Below, piece after piece: positions 1 through 11,330 of a stretch of 64,000 nt of DNA; position 1 is the first letter of the stretch; every line of letters starts with the position of its first letter. Origin of the DNA: Euglena gracilis (lineage: Eukaryota > Euglenida > Euglenophyceae > Euglenales). The translations under genes and the position numbers were made by a program. The notes under the pieces are model-generated. The model made no database searches, was not told the origin of the DNA, and saw only the letters and a program-made list of their open reading frames with translations. The stretch is from positions 1,984,899-2,048,898 of the forward strand of contig CP154955.1 in the NCBI GenBank assembly GCA_039621445.1. Reading direction: 5' to 3'.

Positions 1-350
1 TTTTCACACAGATTGGCTTCTTTCTTCATACAGGCAACACGTTAAGGCCCATGAAGGGGTCAAGAAAGGTTTTAGGAACAAGTTGCCGCACTTCAAGTTA
101 CAAGCTTCAAGGTCCAAGTGTTTTGCTTGAAAGTTAAGTACGTTGAAAGAAAAGTTAATGAATAACTTGAGGAGCGTTTGAGGAGGTGCTGCAGAAGTTC
201 ATCATAATGAGCTGCAGAAGTTATTGGCACCTTTGGTTCCATTCATTTATGTTTCAGCTGTGTTTTGCCTTGCCCAGATCTGGGAAAATCTCTTCCAAAC
301 TGTTTTTGTTTTGTCAAACCAGCAACTGCAACATTCACCCCACGCCCCCA
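1..350. other. No recognisable gene
   Basis: Unique-looking sequence before the first minisatellite. Frames here run into the downstream repeat array and show no domain. I see nothing else in it. Confidence 0.5.
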
Positions 351-354
351 TTTT

Positions 355-815
355 GGTGCCGCATATTGGAGGCCGCACCTTTGCCACAGATGAGGAAACA
401 TTTTGGGTCCACTTTGTTGGCACATTTTGGGGGCATTTTGGTGCACATCTTGGGGGCAGTTTGGTGCCACAGCTGGGGGCAACATTTTGATGTCACACAT
501 CTTGGCCACAGTTGGGGAAAGCATTTTGGCTCCAATTTCCTGGCACATTTTGGGGACTGGGCACATCTTGGGCACAGCTGTGGGCCACAAATCTTGGCCA
601 GAGATGGGGAAACATTTTGTGTCCAGTTTGAATTTGGGGCCAGTTTGGTGGCAACAGGTGGGACAACATTTTGGCACAGGTTGGTCACAGTTGGGGGAAA
701 CATTTTCTGTCCAGTTTTTCTGGCACAGCTTGGACACCCACAGTTTGGGGCGAGTTTGGTGCCCCAGGTTGTTGGCAGTTTTGTGCCCCATCTCGGGCAA
801 GTTTTGTGACACAGG
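355..815. repeat. Degenerate ~22-24-bp minisatellite, array 1
   Basis: Tandem degenerate units built on a phrase like GGCACATTTTGGGGGCA alternating with GCAGTTTGGTGCCACA. It is the reverse complement of the unit in arrays 2 and 3 (GGCCCAAGATGTGGCACC). Because the unit length is near a multiple of three, long frames stay open on both strands. These frames are repeat artefacts, not genes. Confidence 0.8.
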
Positions 816-829
816 TGCCCCTGTTTTAT

Positions 830-1965
830 TTTTTTCGGGGTACCTTTTCCAAAAACCCTCCCCCTCGAGCCCTGGGACGGGTCAGCCTTCTGTCACGACG
901 CACTTTTAGTTCTGGAGGGGGGCCGCCGACACCCTCCTGGTTTCGGGACGGGGTCCCCACCACCCCCTCGGAGACTCCCAGGGTATTCTTTTTCAACCCG
1001 GCAAGTAGCCTGCGTTCCGGTTTGCATGCAAAAGCATTGTTTTTCCGCAAAAATGTTAGCCTTTTTTGCAGCGGCAAAAGTTGGAGCACGGATATCCTTT
1101 GGATACACCGTCGTCGAGTCGCCAGGAAAGTCTTTAACCCGCCCGCCGAAAAGGTCGATGGGGCCGTCGCGCAGTTAATGCTGACGAAGCAGCGGACCCC
1201 GCGGTGTTCGTGCCGACGAAATTTGGTGTGACGTTATTTTAGGCTGAACGGAATTTGGTTGCCTCCGGTAGCGTGGTGAGGGGGTCTGAAAGGGGGGGGT
1301 AAAATGGCGTGGAGAGGGGGTCGGTGACCGGTGCTGATCTACGGCCCAGTTCCCCACGGGGGTGTACGGGTCGCGGGCGGGGTCGGGGGGGGGTGTCGCG
1401 TGGGGAACGTGGTAGTTTTGACAGGTCACATGTGACCAGTGTGACCTCACATACAACGTCACATATAACCTTTTTTAGAACTTTTGCATCCAAAAATAGG
1501 TCCAATTAGGAATTTATCATACATTTTGTGTCAATTTTGATCCCTAATTTGGGTCCACGGCACCGGTGCACACCCATCAGCTGCGGACAGGTACCAGGAA
1601 CCTGCTTAGTATCTGCACCACTTTTCCAAATCCCTCCTCTCCTTGCCGCCAGTCAGCCACGGCGCAAGGCTGCGCTCACCGCACATACACCCGCGGCAGT
1701 GATCTGGAGGTCAGCTGGCTGGGGGTTGTCTTGAGGAATTACCATTCCCTAGTGCCCCTATGTGGAGGCCACCTTCTTCAACCTCCTCCTCAGGGTAGAC
1801 GGGTCGTTTTTAAACAAGTCGTTTTTCAACATCGTTTTTTTGTAATCCAACAAAATGAAAACCGCCGAGCCGACATTCCCGACAATGAACCGATAGCGAC
1901 TGCTGAAAACCGGCTATGCGGTTGCGCTATAGCACCGTGTTTTTTTTCTTTGTCAGCCCCTCATC
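830..1965. other. Non-coding, with GCGTGG-type G-rich repeat
   Basis: No recognisable gene. From 1265 to 1325 the sequence carries two copies of a phrase like GCGTGGAGAGGGGGTC. Related copies occur at 19125-19275 (GTGGCGAGGGGGTCCG), so this is a dispersed repeat. From 1420 to 1470 there is a cluster of GTGACC/GTCACA steps. From 1490 to 1560 there are AATTAGGAAT/CCTAATTTGG words like those inside the C-capped elements further on. Confidence 0.45.
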
Positions 1966-1966
1966 T

Positions 1967-2148
1967 GAGGGTGTTCCCCCCGCGTCCCCCCCCCTCCCCC
2001 CCCCCCCGCGTCCCCCCCCGCGTCCCGGATTTTGGCTTGGCACGTTTTTGGGTTGACCAAAGGAAAATTCACACAAATTTGGGTGACCCCAAAGAAAACG
2101 TGTGGGGCAGTTGGGACACGGTTCCCCCCCGCGTCCCGAACCACCCCC
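1967..2148. mobile_element. C-rich element, GGGTG-ended type (diverged copy)
   Basis: The left end reads GAGGGTGTTCCCCCCGCG, and the right end read inward is GGGGGTGGTTCGGGACGCGG. Both tips are followed by runs of CGCGTCCCCC. The ends match the elements at 7739-8068, 11778-12448, 15118-15453 and 34196-34865. No clear target duplication is visible, so the exact ends are uncertain. No coding capacity. Confidence 0.5.
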
Positions 2149-2374
2149 TTTGAAAAGAAGATAATCTACTTACGCGCAAGTGGTTGCCTCCCCCCTACAT
2201 TACTACGAAGCAACCCCCTTTCGACTGCTAAAAATAATTTGCTCCTTGCGCCGCCCAGACCCCACACTGTTACAACATTTGACGGAAAAAAATGCTAAAA
2301 GTTTCCTTTTTTCCCAAACAGACTTTCCAAGAATGTGCCACGCAGACAAAGACTTGATGCAACCTGCCGCCCAA

Positions 2375-2690
2375 ATTTGGGCACCACCTGTGGACCAAAA
2401 TTTGGCCAGCACGTCTGGCCCAGGACACTTTACTGTGGCACAAAACTGGCCACCACATCTGGCCCAAAACTGGTCACCATCTGTGACACAAAACTCCACC
2501 ATCTGTGACACAAAACTGGCCACCATGTGTGACACAAAAAATGGCAATCACATCTGCCCCAAAACTGGGCACCACATCTGGCCCAAAACCGGCCAGCATG
2601 TCTGGCCCAAAACTGGGAACCTTCTGTGGCCCAAAACTGGGCACCACCTGTGGCCCAAAACTGGCCACCACCTACACAGACTTTTGGGAT
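2375..2690. repeat. ~24-bp minisatellite, array 2
   Basis: Tandem units such as GGCCCAAAACTGGGCACCAC and GGCACAAAACTGGCCACCAC. The units match array 3 at 12765-13200 and are inverted relative to array 1. The apparent proteins rich in GPKLGTTCGPK are simply this repeat read in frame. Confidence 0.85.
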
Positions 2691-3860
2691 GTGAATTCCA
2701 AAACCTTTGGGACAGGGACAATTGGATGCTTTTTGGAAAAGGGAAACCAAAAGACACCAGGAGGCAAACGATGTGTGGTGCAAAGTTCAAAAGCAAGTTA
2801 CACAGACGTTCTACAAAAGAGGCTTTTATTCCGCACGTGAAGTATTTCCGTTCACTTTAAATCCGCCGCTCTTAAACCGTTTTAGAGCGCCGAAACAAGG
2901 ACCCCCCGTCGGTATTTTGGTGACCGGATTAAAACCGCGAAATTGCCGCCCTGGAATTATGTCCTACTGAAGGCGACTCGCCACAGATTATCTGGAAGGG
3001 ATGCAGCAGAAGGAGAAAAAAAAACCCAGACCGTGGTTATCCTGGACACCACAGAAGAAGATGAAGGTGGCTGCCGAGATGGAGAGAGGCAGCTACCGCC
3101 AGCTGCAGGTGTGGCCCTGTGCCTTTTTTCATTGCCCTCCCCCCCATCCTTCACAGGTGGCCCTCGGCCCTGCCTGTCCCCCTGTCAACACTATAAGGGG
3201 CTGGCAGCAGGCTGGGGGCGGAGGCAGGCTGAGGAGGCCGGGCCGGCCAACCCTCCTCACGGAGGCCGAGGAGAAGACGGTACTGGAGTTGTTCAAAGCC
3301 GTCCGCCAGGTGGGAGCAGCAGTGGACAACGAGGGCCTTGCGTGTCTCACCAGCAACACAACGACCAGGACACGGACTACAACCGTGAATGTCTCCAGGA
3401 GTTGGTGCAGATCGTTTGCCCGACGCCACAGCCTTCCAAACAGGCGGGTGACGTCGACCCGCCCGCCAACGCTCCCATTGGAGCGGGCGGCAGACAACCG
3501 ATGGAGAAGGGAGATGGAAGCAATGCTGGAAGAGCCTGAGAAGCGACCTGAAGATCCCGAACGAAAACAAGTACGGCTGGGGAAGAGAGACAAGCGTATG
3601 ACAACCGGTGTGTATTTGGGTGTTCCCCCCCAAATTGTCTGCATCATGCCAGCATTCGATTCTCCTGCCCAGCCTGTCCATATTTTCTGACTTGTCCCCC
3701 CCCCACTGCTGTTCTCAGGTACACCAGTGGTGTTTAGAGGTGGAGTGTGTCTACTATTTCAATTTATATTTCGTGGACGTACCAGTCCCGCTGCCGGTGT
3801 GACCCCTCCTCCCTGGACAAGAAACAAAACCACAGGCAGGATCTTTGAGTTGGCTACCAG

Positions 3861-3980
3861 GGGTGCTGTGGAAAGTCTGCCGGCAGTACCAGACGCAGGC
3901 CACGTTCGCGCGCCTGTTGGCCTTGCTGGCCAACAAGCTTGATGAAGTTCGCCAACAACGCCAACTGTCGGCGGACGCCT
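3861..3980 (+). CDS. Candidate exon within the transposase-like gene
   Basis: Flanked by an acceptor (GGCTACCAG) and a donor (GCCT then GTGAGTAG). The frame encodes a leucine- and glutamine-rich helical segment containing FARLLALLANKLDEVRQQ. It is GC-rich at third positions compared with the surrounding C-run DNA. No domain is recognised in it alone. The assignment to the HTH gene rests on position and orientation. Confidence 0.4.
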
Positions 3981-4062
3981 GTGAGTAGGGTTTTGCTCCA
4001 CAACCCCCCCCCCCAATCGGTCATCCTGTTCTTCCCCCATGAAACGGGGGCCCACAGAATTA

Positions 4063-4282
4063 ACCCCCCCCCAAATAACCCCCCCCCCAAACAACACCCC
4101 CCCCCAAATAACACCCCCCCCCCCTCGGGGGCCGATTTCGAGCGCCCAAATAACACCCCCCCTGTTTTCCTTTGGTTTTCCATGTAAAAATAACCCCCCC
4201 CAAATAACACCCCCCCCCCTGGGGCCCCAGTTCGGGTGCCCAAATAACATACCGGGGGGGGGTGTTATTTGGCGGGGGGGTT
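4063..4282. mobile_element. C-capped TA element, type A copy 1 (220 bp)
   Basis: Bounded by TA at 4061-4062 and 4283-4284. The left tip is ACCCCCCCCCCAAATAAC. The right tip read inward is AACCCCCCCGCCAAATAACA. The interior is a string of CCAAATAACACCCCCC units with two short unique stretches. It has no coding capacity. It lies inside the transposase-like gene. The copy at 53091-53477 has the same tips (GCCAAATAAYACCCCC). Confidence 0.7.
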
Positions 4283-5157
4283 TACCTGTAGCGTGTGTGA
4301 ACGGTTTGGCAGCGTGTACGTAATGTATAAATTATTGCCGTCCATAAAAAGTTTTCATGGACTTGCGCCAATACTGTTTCACCGGCATGGGAGGGGGCAC
4401 CATCCACGATCAGGAGTGCACCCGCATGCTTTTGCTCCAAGAGGACGGGACGTAACAGTGGACATGGGCGAGTCCACGATGAAGCGCCTGCTCATGCAGT
4501 GGGTGAGCGGTTGGCCACGCGACCCCAGGCGTGTGTTCCTTTTTGTTGGCGGCATCGGTTTCAGTCAGGGATGCAGATCTGTCATGTCTGGCGAATGCGC
4601 ATTACGCCCCTTGTGAAACAAGTTTTTTTTTCTGAGTTGCTGCGTCCGCCCCAGGTTGTCGGGGTGGATCCTGGAGTCCTGGGCCAGCGCGCTGGCAACA
4701 CAGCCGGAGCTGAACAGTGTCGACGACATCCCGGGCCCCGCTCCTGTGCTCGCGGGAAATTTTAGGGCAAGATAGGAATCAATTCATCAATTCATTCCTA
4801 TGGCCATGTAGCGGATGGCTGTGTAAATTTTTTTTCACATGGACGCCTGCGACTCTCAGGAAACCTCCTACCCATCAGGTTTTTGCGTACAACGCTGTGG
4901 AGGTTGCTTAACTGGCCTTTTCTGCAAAAAAAGTTCATTGCGATGTCAGGAATGTCTCGTGCTTCCGATTCTATTGCCCCCCCTGTGGACCCCGGGTCCG
5001 CCGGCATGTCCGCGGGGGACGGCGACATGGCTGGCGATGCTGTGGACGGTAATGAGGACGACCGGTCGTCCGTCCCTGACAACGTCGTCCCTTACGATGT
5101 GGATGTGGACCACTCGGACGTGGACTTGCCAGCCGAAGAGGACACTCAGGCTGCCTG

Positions 5158-5434
5158 CGGACCCGTTTTTTCGGGTTGGGTGTTTGCCGCTGGAAAGTTA
5201 CTGCCTCTCCCCGTTTTTGCGTTCTGGTGGGTTTTAGCCCAAATTTTTTTGGAAATTGCCTTTAACGGGCCCGATTTTGGGGGGCCCCCCCCCCCCCCCC
5301 CCCGGGGGGTCCCCCCCTCCCCCCCCGGGGGTCTTAAAAAGAAGCCTGGGTCCCGCGCCACCCTGGGTGGGTGGGGGGGAACCCCCCCTCCCCCTTAAAA
5401 AGATCTTAAGAAGGTCTTAAAAAGAAGCCTGGTG
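5158..5434. mobile_element. 277-bp insertion with 11-bp target duplication (type K)
   Basis: CAGGCTGCCTG occurs at 5147-5157 and again at 5435-5445, directly flanking this block. The duplicated word falls within coding-looking sequence. The insert contains C/G runs and, at its right end, two copies of CTTAAAAAGAAGCCTGG. The same CCAGGCTTCTTTTTAAG tip recurs at 8365, 24346 and 49755. An 11-bp duplication suggests target-primed retroposition rather than cut-and-paste transposition. This is inference. Confidence 0.55.
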
Positions 5435-5559
5435 CAGGCTGCCTGGTTCCGACCCTGTGGATGTGAGCGGCGACGCGCAGCTGGCCAGGCTGTTGGGCCT
5501 CGGCCTGCGTGTTCGCCGCGGCTAGTGGGGGACGGAGACTTCTAAGGAAGCTAGGCACA

Positions 5560-7313
5560 GTGGGGGGGGGGGAGGGGGGGGGGATTAATTGATCGAGATG
5601 GCAGAGTCAGCGGGCGGCCGAGCTGTTGGTGGGGAGGGGGGGGGAGGGGGGTCCGAGGGGCGGGCCGCTGCGGGCGGAACGCATCCTAAAATCGGTGATT
5701 TTCGGGTCCAAAAAGTGGTCATTTTTTGCCATTTTGGGCCATTTTTGACCAAAAAAGTGCTTTTTTTGGCCGCGCGCAGAGCGCGCGGCCCCCAAATTTG
5801 CCATTTTGTGTCCGAAAATGGTCATTTTTGGGCATTTTTGGGCCTCAAAAAATCGCGATTTTCAGTAAATTTTTTTTTCTTGGCTATGCTATGCACAGTT
5901 GGGAGAGGGGGGGGGGGTCCCGGCGGGCGGCCGCGCAGGGGCCGCGGGGGGAGGGGGAGGGTCCCGGACCCCCCCGAGCGGCGCGCCTAGCCTCCTAAGC
6001 AGTATTTCTGCCCCCCCCCCCCCCCTTTGCGCCCGAACACGCCACATGCATTTCACCCCCCCCCCCTTTTGCCTGATTCACCGATGCGGCCGGGGTGTTC
6101 GGTGCTGGGGGGGCCCTTCCCCGTTTTGCGGTCATTTTTTGATTTTGTGGGGTGCTTTTTTTTCTGCCAAATTCTCCTCGGTGATTTCACGCCGAGGCAT
6201 TTTTCTGCTTAAAATGCTTTCCCGTACAGCCCCGGGACTCAGTCCTCCCAATTCAGCATGTGCACCTGGCCCTGTCGGCACAGTCCTGGTGTCATACACG
6301 CCGGGTGTTTTGCATTTGTGTCACATTTACATTGTTTCCAAGCGAACTCAATGCTTTGGGTGTTGCTGCCCCCCCCCTTTTTGTTGGAACAGATGAAGGC
6401 CGAGTTTTTAAAAAAAAAAGAAAACCAACCAAGCGTGTGCATTTGGCTTCAGCTGGGTTCACAAAAAATTTGGGAAACCCCATGGTCAAAGTTCCATCCC
6501 AGTTCTGAAAAAACCAGGTTATTTTTAATGGGAGCCGGGCCACTGGCTGGGGGGGTCGGGCTTTTTGGGTCTCCTCAGCCGCGACCGGGTACAATTATGG
6601 AGGCAAAGAATAGCACCCTTTGCGGGTGTGTAGATTCAGAAAACTGGCACGGCACGTGTGCTCTGTGTAAGGAGATGATGTCTTTGTCACTGGCCCGTCT
6701 CCATGGTGTCTCCTCCCTCCTTCCTCCTCCCGGCGGTCTTTTTTCTTGCGGCGGATTTTTTTGGCCGCTGGGAGGCCTCAAACTCGTGGCTCTATTTCTG
6801 CCGGCCTTTATTCACGGGATTTTTCGCGCCGGTATAAAGGCGCCGAAACTTGGGGGTCATGCGGGGATAAAAGCCACGGTATTAGATTTTACGAATTAAT
6901 GGGCCATCGGATTTAAAGCCTCTCTTGTACACATGGAACTAAGCTTTTGTGTCCCACAAAGTGCCTTTGGTCCTTTGGTCCACTTTCCAGGCACAAACCC
7001 ATTTAAAGCACAAAGCACAACCCCGAAAGTCCCAAATCTGTCCAACTTAGTGAAAATCCACCACACAGGAGCTGTCAAGGGTTCCATAATATCTGCTGCC
7101 GCTCTTCATACTCCTTCAGGTGCCTTCTGCATGCTCCTTCACACTCCAGCCCAGATGAACCAGTAACAAGTGGCAGTGCACTTCAGTTTCATAAAGACAA
7201 ACGGTTCCTTGGACCACAGCAGCACAGTCGGAGATAACCAGACATTCTGAAGAAGAAAAAAGCAGCAGTGCAAGAATTACAAAAAGATAATTGACTGAAA
7301 AAGATATTAAAAT
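5560..7313. other. No recognisable gene; low-complexity and hairpin-bearing sequence
   Basis: 5560-6030 holds G/C runs and a segment full of CCATTTTTGG/CCAAAAATGG words around the hairpin at 5770-5788 (an 8-bp GC stem with an AGA loop). 6030-7310 has open frames but none with a domain. The TATAAA near 6832 sits in a GGCGCC-flanked stretch, and no transcript can be argued from it. Confidence 0.4.
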
Positions 7314-7315
7314 TA

Positions 7316-7475
7316 CCATGCCCCCCCCCCCATACCCCCCATAGAAGACCCCCCCCATATAAGCCCCTGGCTGGCCAAAGGCCGGCCCTTTGGCCGGGAC
7401 CGACCCCCCCATATAAGACCCCCCCCCCTAGGATTTTGGCTCCCGAGGGGGGGTCTTATATGGGGGGGGGCATGG
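7316..7475. mobile_element. C-capped TA element, type B (160 bp)
   Basis: Flanked by TA at 7314-7315 and 7476-7477. The tips are perfect inverted repeats: CCATGCCCCCCCC on the left and GGGGGGGGCATGG on the right. Inside are CCCCCCATATAAGACCCCCC-like units in both orientations and the palindrome GGCCAAAGGCCGGCCCTTT. It is MITE-like and non-coding. Confidence 0.75.
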
Positions 7476-7738
7476 TAAGAATCTAGTACTTCTTAACTCG
7501 CGATCTCATTTCGACCGTAATCTACACGTTTTTTTTTGCTCTTTGACAATTAAACACCTCGGAAACCGGTTTCCGACAAATAAACGTCATCCCTGCTCCT
7601 TGTGTGAGGGGTGGAAGCAGGGTTTAAAAATAACAAAAAAACATGTTTTTTAAAAAAAAGCAAAAAAACGTGTTTTTTTGAAAAAGCAAAAATTGACCTT
7701 TGTCCTTGCAAAATCGCCATTTTTTGAGGAAAATTTTT

Positions 7739-8068
7739 GGGGGTGGTTCGGGTCACGGGGGGGGGGGGGGTCACGGGGGAACACCACATTTTTGGTGGCC
7801 AAATTAGGAATCACCAAAAACGAATTTTTTGGGGAAAATCCTTTTTAGGCTCCAAATTAGGAATCCCCCAACCTAAAATTAGCATTTTGACACCAAATTA
7901 GGCATCACCATTCCAAATTTTGTGAAATTTATGCCCCCGAATAATGAATCTACCTGAATATTTTGTCAAATTAGGCATCACCGGCCAAGAAAAAAAGTTG
8001 GCCGAAAAGGGTCTTAGGTGAAGACCGGGGAGGGGGGGGGGGGGGGGTCACGGGGGGAATACACCCTC
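7739..8068. mobile_element. C-rich element, GGGTG-ended type, with iterons
   Basis: Left end GGGGGTGGTTCGGGTCACGG. The right end read inward is GAGGGTGTATTCCCCCCGTG. The interior carries repeated CCAAATTAGGAATCACC/GGCATCACC words at 7795-7985. The target duplication is not clear. The ends match the element at 11778-12448, which does have one. Confidence 0.6.
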
Positions 8069-8069
8069 T

Positions 8070-9180
8070 AAAGTTTTTTTATGTGTGAAAATATTTCCAA
8101 ATCTGTGTTTTCTGGTGCAAAAAATCATGCTTTCAACCAAAAAAAAAACAAAAAATGAATGCTGCAGAAATAAAAAAATGAACTTTTTTTTCAAAAAAGA
8201 CACTGCAAAAAAAATTCCCCCAAACCCTCCATGACGTTTTTTGGTTTTTTTTTATTAAAAAAAATGTTTTTTTTGTTTCAAAAAAAACAACCCCTCAACC
8301 TTGGGTAGAAGGACCTCCCCGCACCACACCCCCGGGCCCTGCAACCCAGCCCGAGCCCGCTAACCAGCTGCACCAGGCTTCTTTTTAAGGCCCCCCCGGG
8401 GGGGGGGGTCCAGCGGTGTCGGAACAATTTTTTCCCGGGGGGAGCGAGGAACCGACAAAATTTTGAGCACATCCTTTTTTTTCCCGGCGCGAAGCGCCGA
8501 GGAAAATTTTTTCATGGCACAACCAAAATGCATTTTTTGTTCCCCTGACCCCCAAGGGTCCGAGACGCTAATGCCTTTTTGTAGTACAATACCCCCAAAA
8601 CTTGAGCTCGAAAGCGAAATCATGGGTAGATCCCCTTTGGAGACCTCCCAACTCAACCCAACTGTCAACTTCACACCCTGGGGGGAGGGGGTGAAGAAGC
8701 CATTTTTTTCACTTTGCGCAAAATCATTTTTTTTGTTGACCCGCAGAGTTTCCCCCAACTCGGCTGGTCAAGAAAATGGAGGGAGGGGGGCAGGGGGAAT
8801 CAGTTTGAATTCCAAACCATACCATTGCTTAGCGACCCCCGGGGGGGGGGGGTCACTTTCCGCTCCGAAAAAAACCAGCCAGTCACTTTTTTTTGGCCAG
8901 GCCACTCAGTCACTTTACCCCCCCCACTGGGGGGGGGTCAGGCCTCTCAGGAAAATCAGTCACTTTTTGGCCTTTCAAGGTCATTTTTGCCAAAATTTTC
9001 TCCGGCGCCTTCGGCGCCGGTTGGCCACTCAGCCACCTTTGGGTGATTTCTGGCCTACCCCACCCCTAGGGCAGTGTGGGCCTCGTCTTTAATCAGTCGT
9101 TTAAAACATCGTTTTAAATCGGTTTAAAACCGTCGTCGAAAATCAAAAAGGTTCCCAACTTTCTTCCCATTTCTCTTCCC
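8070..9180. other. Repeat remnants; no gene
   Basis: 8070-8290 is A/T homopolymer-rich. 8346-8400 holds CTTCTTTTTAAGG next to a C/G run (type K tip). 8870-8965 has tandem CAGTCACTTTTTTTGGCC-like units. GC hairpins with a GAA or TTC loop are at 8485-8499 and 9002-9020. I see no coding domain. Confidence 0.45.
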
Positions 9181-11330
9181 ACCAGCTTGAAATCGCAGTG
9201 TCTTCTACCAAGAAAAAGTTTTCTAACCGAAAATCGCCTGACACAAAGGCTCTGCAGAGGGGGGGAAAACCCACCGTTAACCATGCCACAAAAAATTGGC
9301 GCCGCCAGGAACACGGAAAGCGCTGGTGGGGGGGGGGGGGGTTGGAACCCCCCAGGTTCAGGGGATTCCCGAACAGCCCTGCCTGACACTGGGGGGGGGT
9401 GCCAGTTCTCAGAACATAGATAACTCTTTTGACAGACAAAAATTCCGGGAAGACAAAAGCTGCAAACACAAGCAAAGATGAAACCAAAAATGAAGAAAGT
9501 GCGCAATAAACAACAACAGAGTCCTGTGTTTTTTCTGCAAAACACCACAGGACCCTGACAACAGCTGCCCTACAATACCTTCACTTCTTCTTCTTCTTTC
9601 GAACTTCACATTCTGCGCGTAGAACCTACATGGAAGAATCATACATGAAAACACAACATGGATGATGGACAAATGGGACGGAAAAAAAACATTGGCAAAT
9701 CTGGCAAAATTACAGAATGAAGCCACATGTCCTAAAATTAAAAGCACACAATGCCAGGTGAAAACACTCCCAAAACACAGGTCAAAGACAGAGCTGCAGC
9801 AAGTGTTCTCTGGAAATTGGAAGCAAAAGTTCCTTCATGTAAAACACCACCAGAAAACCATATGGACAGCCAGAAAATGATAGAAAAACAGAACGCACAA
9901 TAGAAGACCTGCCACACAAGAGGGTGGCACTCAAAATTGTCACCCAGCGGAGCGTATTTTGGAAAAAATGGCAATTTTCTGAAAGTGGTCTAGATGCACC
10001 AGAAAAGACCAGGAGAACAATTCTTCAAAAGTCACCTTCAGTGGGGCATACCTGCTTTGATGTTCAATAAATACTGCATCAATAAATTCCTTATCTTTCA
10101 AATAGTTGGATTCTGAGTTCCAGACAAAGAAAAACAACAAATTTCAAGGGGGAGAACACACCGCTTTTGCTCCCCAGAGCGGTGGTGGGGCGAGCCGAAT
10201 CCACCTACCTGTGGCACAGCCTACTGGATTTGAGTGTTCTGGGGTGGGAGGCTATGTACAGATGGGGGAACCCCATGGATGGTCAGAGGGGTGGCAGCGG
10301 TCAGGGAGAGAGTGCAAAGCGTGAGATACAACGGGTGCGGAATGTTGAATGCTTTAGGTGCGGGGGTGTGGTAGGGAGCGGAGTGAGGGGAGCGCTTTGG
10401 CGCATGGTCAGGTGAGCGTGTTTTTTTTTTTTGCTGTGGGTTGCTTGGGCCTGTGCTTCTCCTTGTGTGCTATTCGTGTTTGGTGTTTGTCCCCTTGCTT
10501 CCGGGTTTGTTCCCGGAATGTCAGGGGATGCGTGCTTTTGTTGCCAATATCTTGACGATCTGCCTCATCAGGGAGATGGACAGTTGTTCATGCAGTTCAT
10601 TTGCTTTAATGTGGCGTTGTTCTCCCTCATGCCAGGAAGCTGCTCTCTGAATTATTCTTTTGATATTTTTGGCGCCTTCTGGGCCCCATCCACCCCATGT
10701 GACAAAGGCAGCTGTCGCAAAACTCCAGCCTGCCTTTTGGCACGGTTCGTCATATTTGTCATGTTTTTGTTTTTCCTTTTGTTTCAGGAAGAGTTTCCAT
10801 TTTTCTTTGCCTTGTCGGTTTGCGTTTTGCCAACTGTGGACCACTATGAGGTCGAAGGCAGTGGGTTGGCCATTATCCCAGGCGGATAGCAGCAAGTCAG
10901 CGGGTCTGAGGTGTTAGTCTGGTTGATTTGGGATTTGTACTTCCTTGGTCACCCCCTGTCCAGAGATCCGGAGAATTTCAAACAATTTGTCTTGCAGGGC
11001 GTTGTGTCTCTCAGAATAGTTGTTGCAAATACAACAGAGTAGGTGATCTCCCCATTCATTGACTGTTGAGTTGCTGTTGAGTTTTTTATTTTATTTTAAA
11101 ATCACTTGTTAGCGGAACGGTGGTGGGGCGAGCCGAGTCCACCGACCAGTGGCACAGCCTACTGGATTTGAGTGTTCAGGGGGAGGGCTATATACAGAAG
11201 CGGAAGCAGCGGCCTGTCAGAGGTACAGGAGAAGGCGTGCAAAGCCGAGCGGTCTTGGTTGAGTTTTGCTCCCAATTAGAAAATCCTCCCGTCCGCGATC
11301 GCCGCGAATGTTTAAACTGTCGTGTTTTTT
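9180..11330. mobile_element. Element M, copy 1, interrupted
   Basis: 9185-10174 is homologous, with substitutions and small indels, to 20995-22012 of copy M2. Examples are the shared stretch ending AACAACAACAGAGTCCTGTG and the end phrase AATTTCAAGGGGGAGAACAC. The homology jumps across an insertion (10175-11263) and resumes at AATTAG...CCGCGATCGCCGCGAATG (11274-11310). The original ends of this copy are not visible. Non-coding in both copies, since frames are not shared. Confidence 0.65.
10175..11263. mobile_element. 1089-bp insertion with 10-bp target duplication and terminal direct repeats
   Basis: TTTTGCTCCC at 10165-10174 is repeated at 11264-11273, and the uninterrupted site is present in M2 (GCTCCCAATTAGG at about 22009). 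The insert starts and ends with related ~150-bp direct repeats (10178-10325 and 11112-11262) containing GGTGGTGGGGCGAGCCGA and GTGGCACAGCCTACTGG. A third solo copy is at 19340-19460. It may be a miniature terminal-repeat retroelement or a dimeric SINE-like unit. The open frames in between show no domain. Confidence 0.65.

Larger units (their letters stand above)
2950..5525 (+). pseudogene. Broken transposase-like gene with CENP-B/pogo-type HTH region
   Basis: The best segment is about 3235-3540. It reads GRPTLLTEAEEKTVLELF, then about 40 residues on SRSWCRSFARRHSL, then a basic NRWRREMEAML stretch. That order (GRP...LT.EEE...L, then W...F..RH.L) is the layout of CENP-B/pogo/Tigger-type transposase DNA-binding regions. 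Likely exon joints follow: a donor near 3605, an acceptor near 3718, an exon at 3861-3980 (LANKLDEVRQQRQL) ending in GTGAGT, and an exon from about 4652 (GWILESWASALATQPEL). An acidic tail follows at 4945-5157. After an insertion the last coding-looking piece ends with TAG near 5525. I cannot identify the DDE residues. The gene is interrupted by a TA-flanked element (4063-4282) and an insertion with an 11-bp duplication (5158-5434). Some of these pieces could belong to another gene. Confidence 0.5.

Noticed and set aside
8340-8390. Minus-strand TGGTGCAGCTGGTTAGCG, resembling a tRNA A box
   Set aside because: No matching B box or anticodon arm follows at the right distance. It lies beside a type K tip and could be part of that element.
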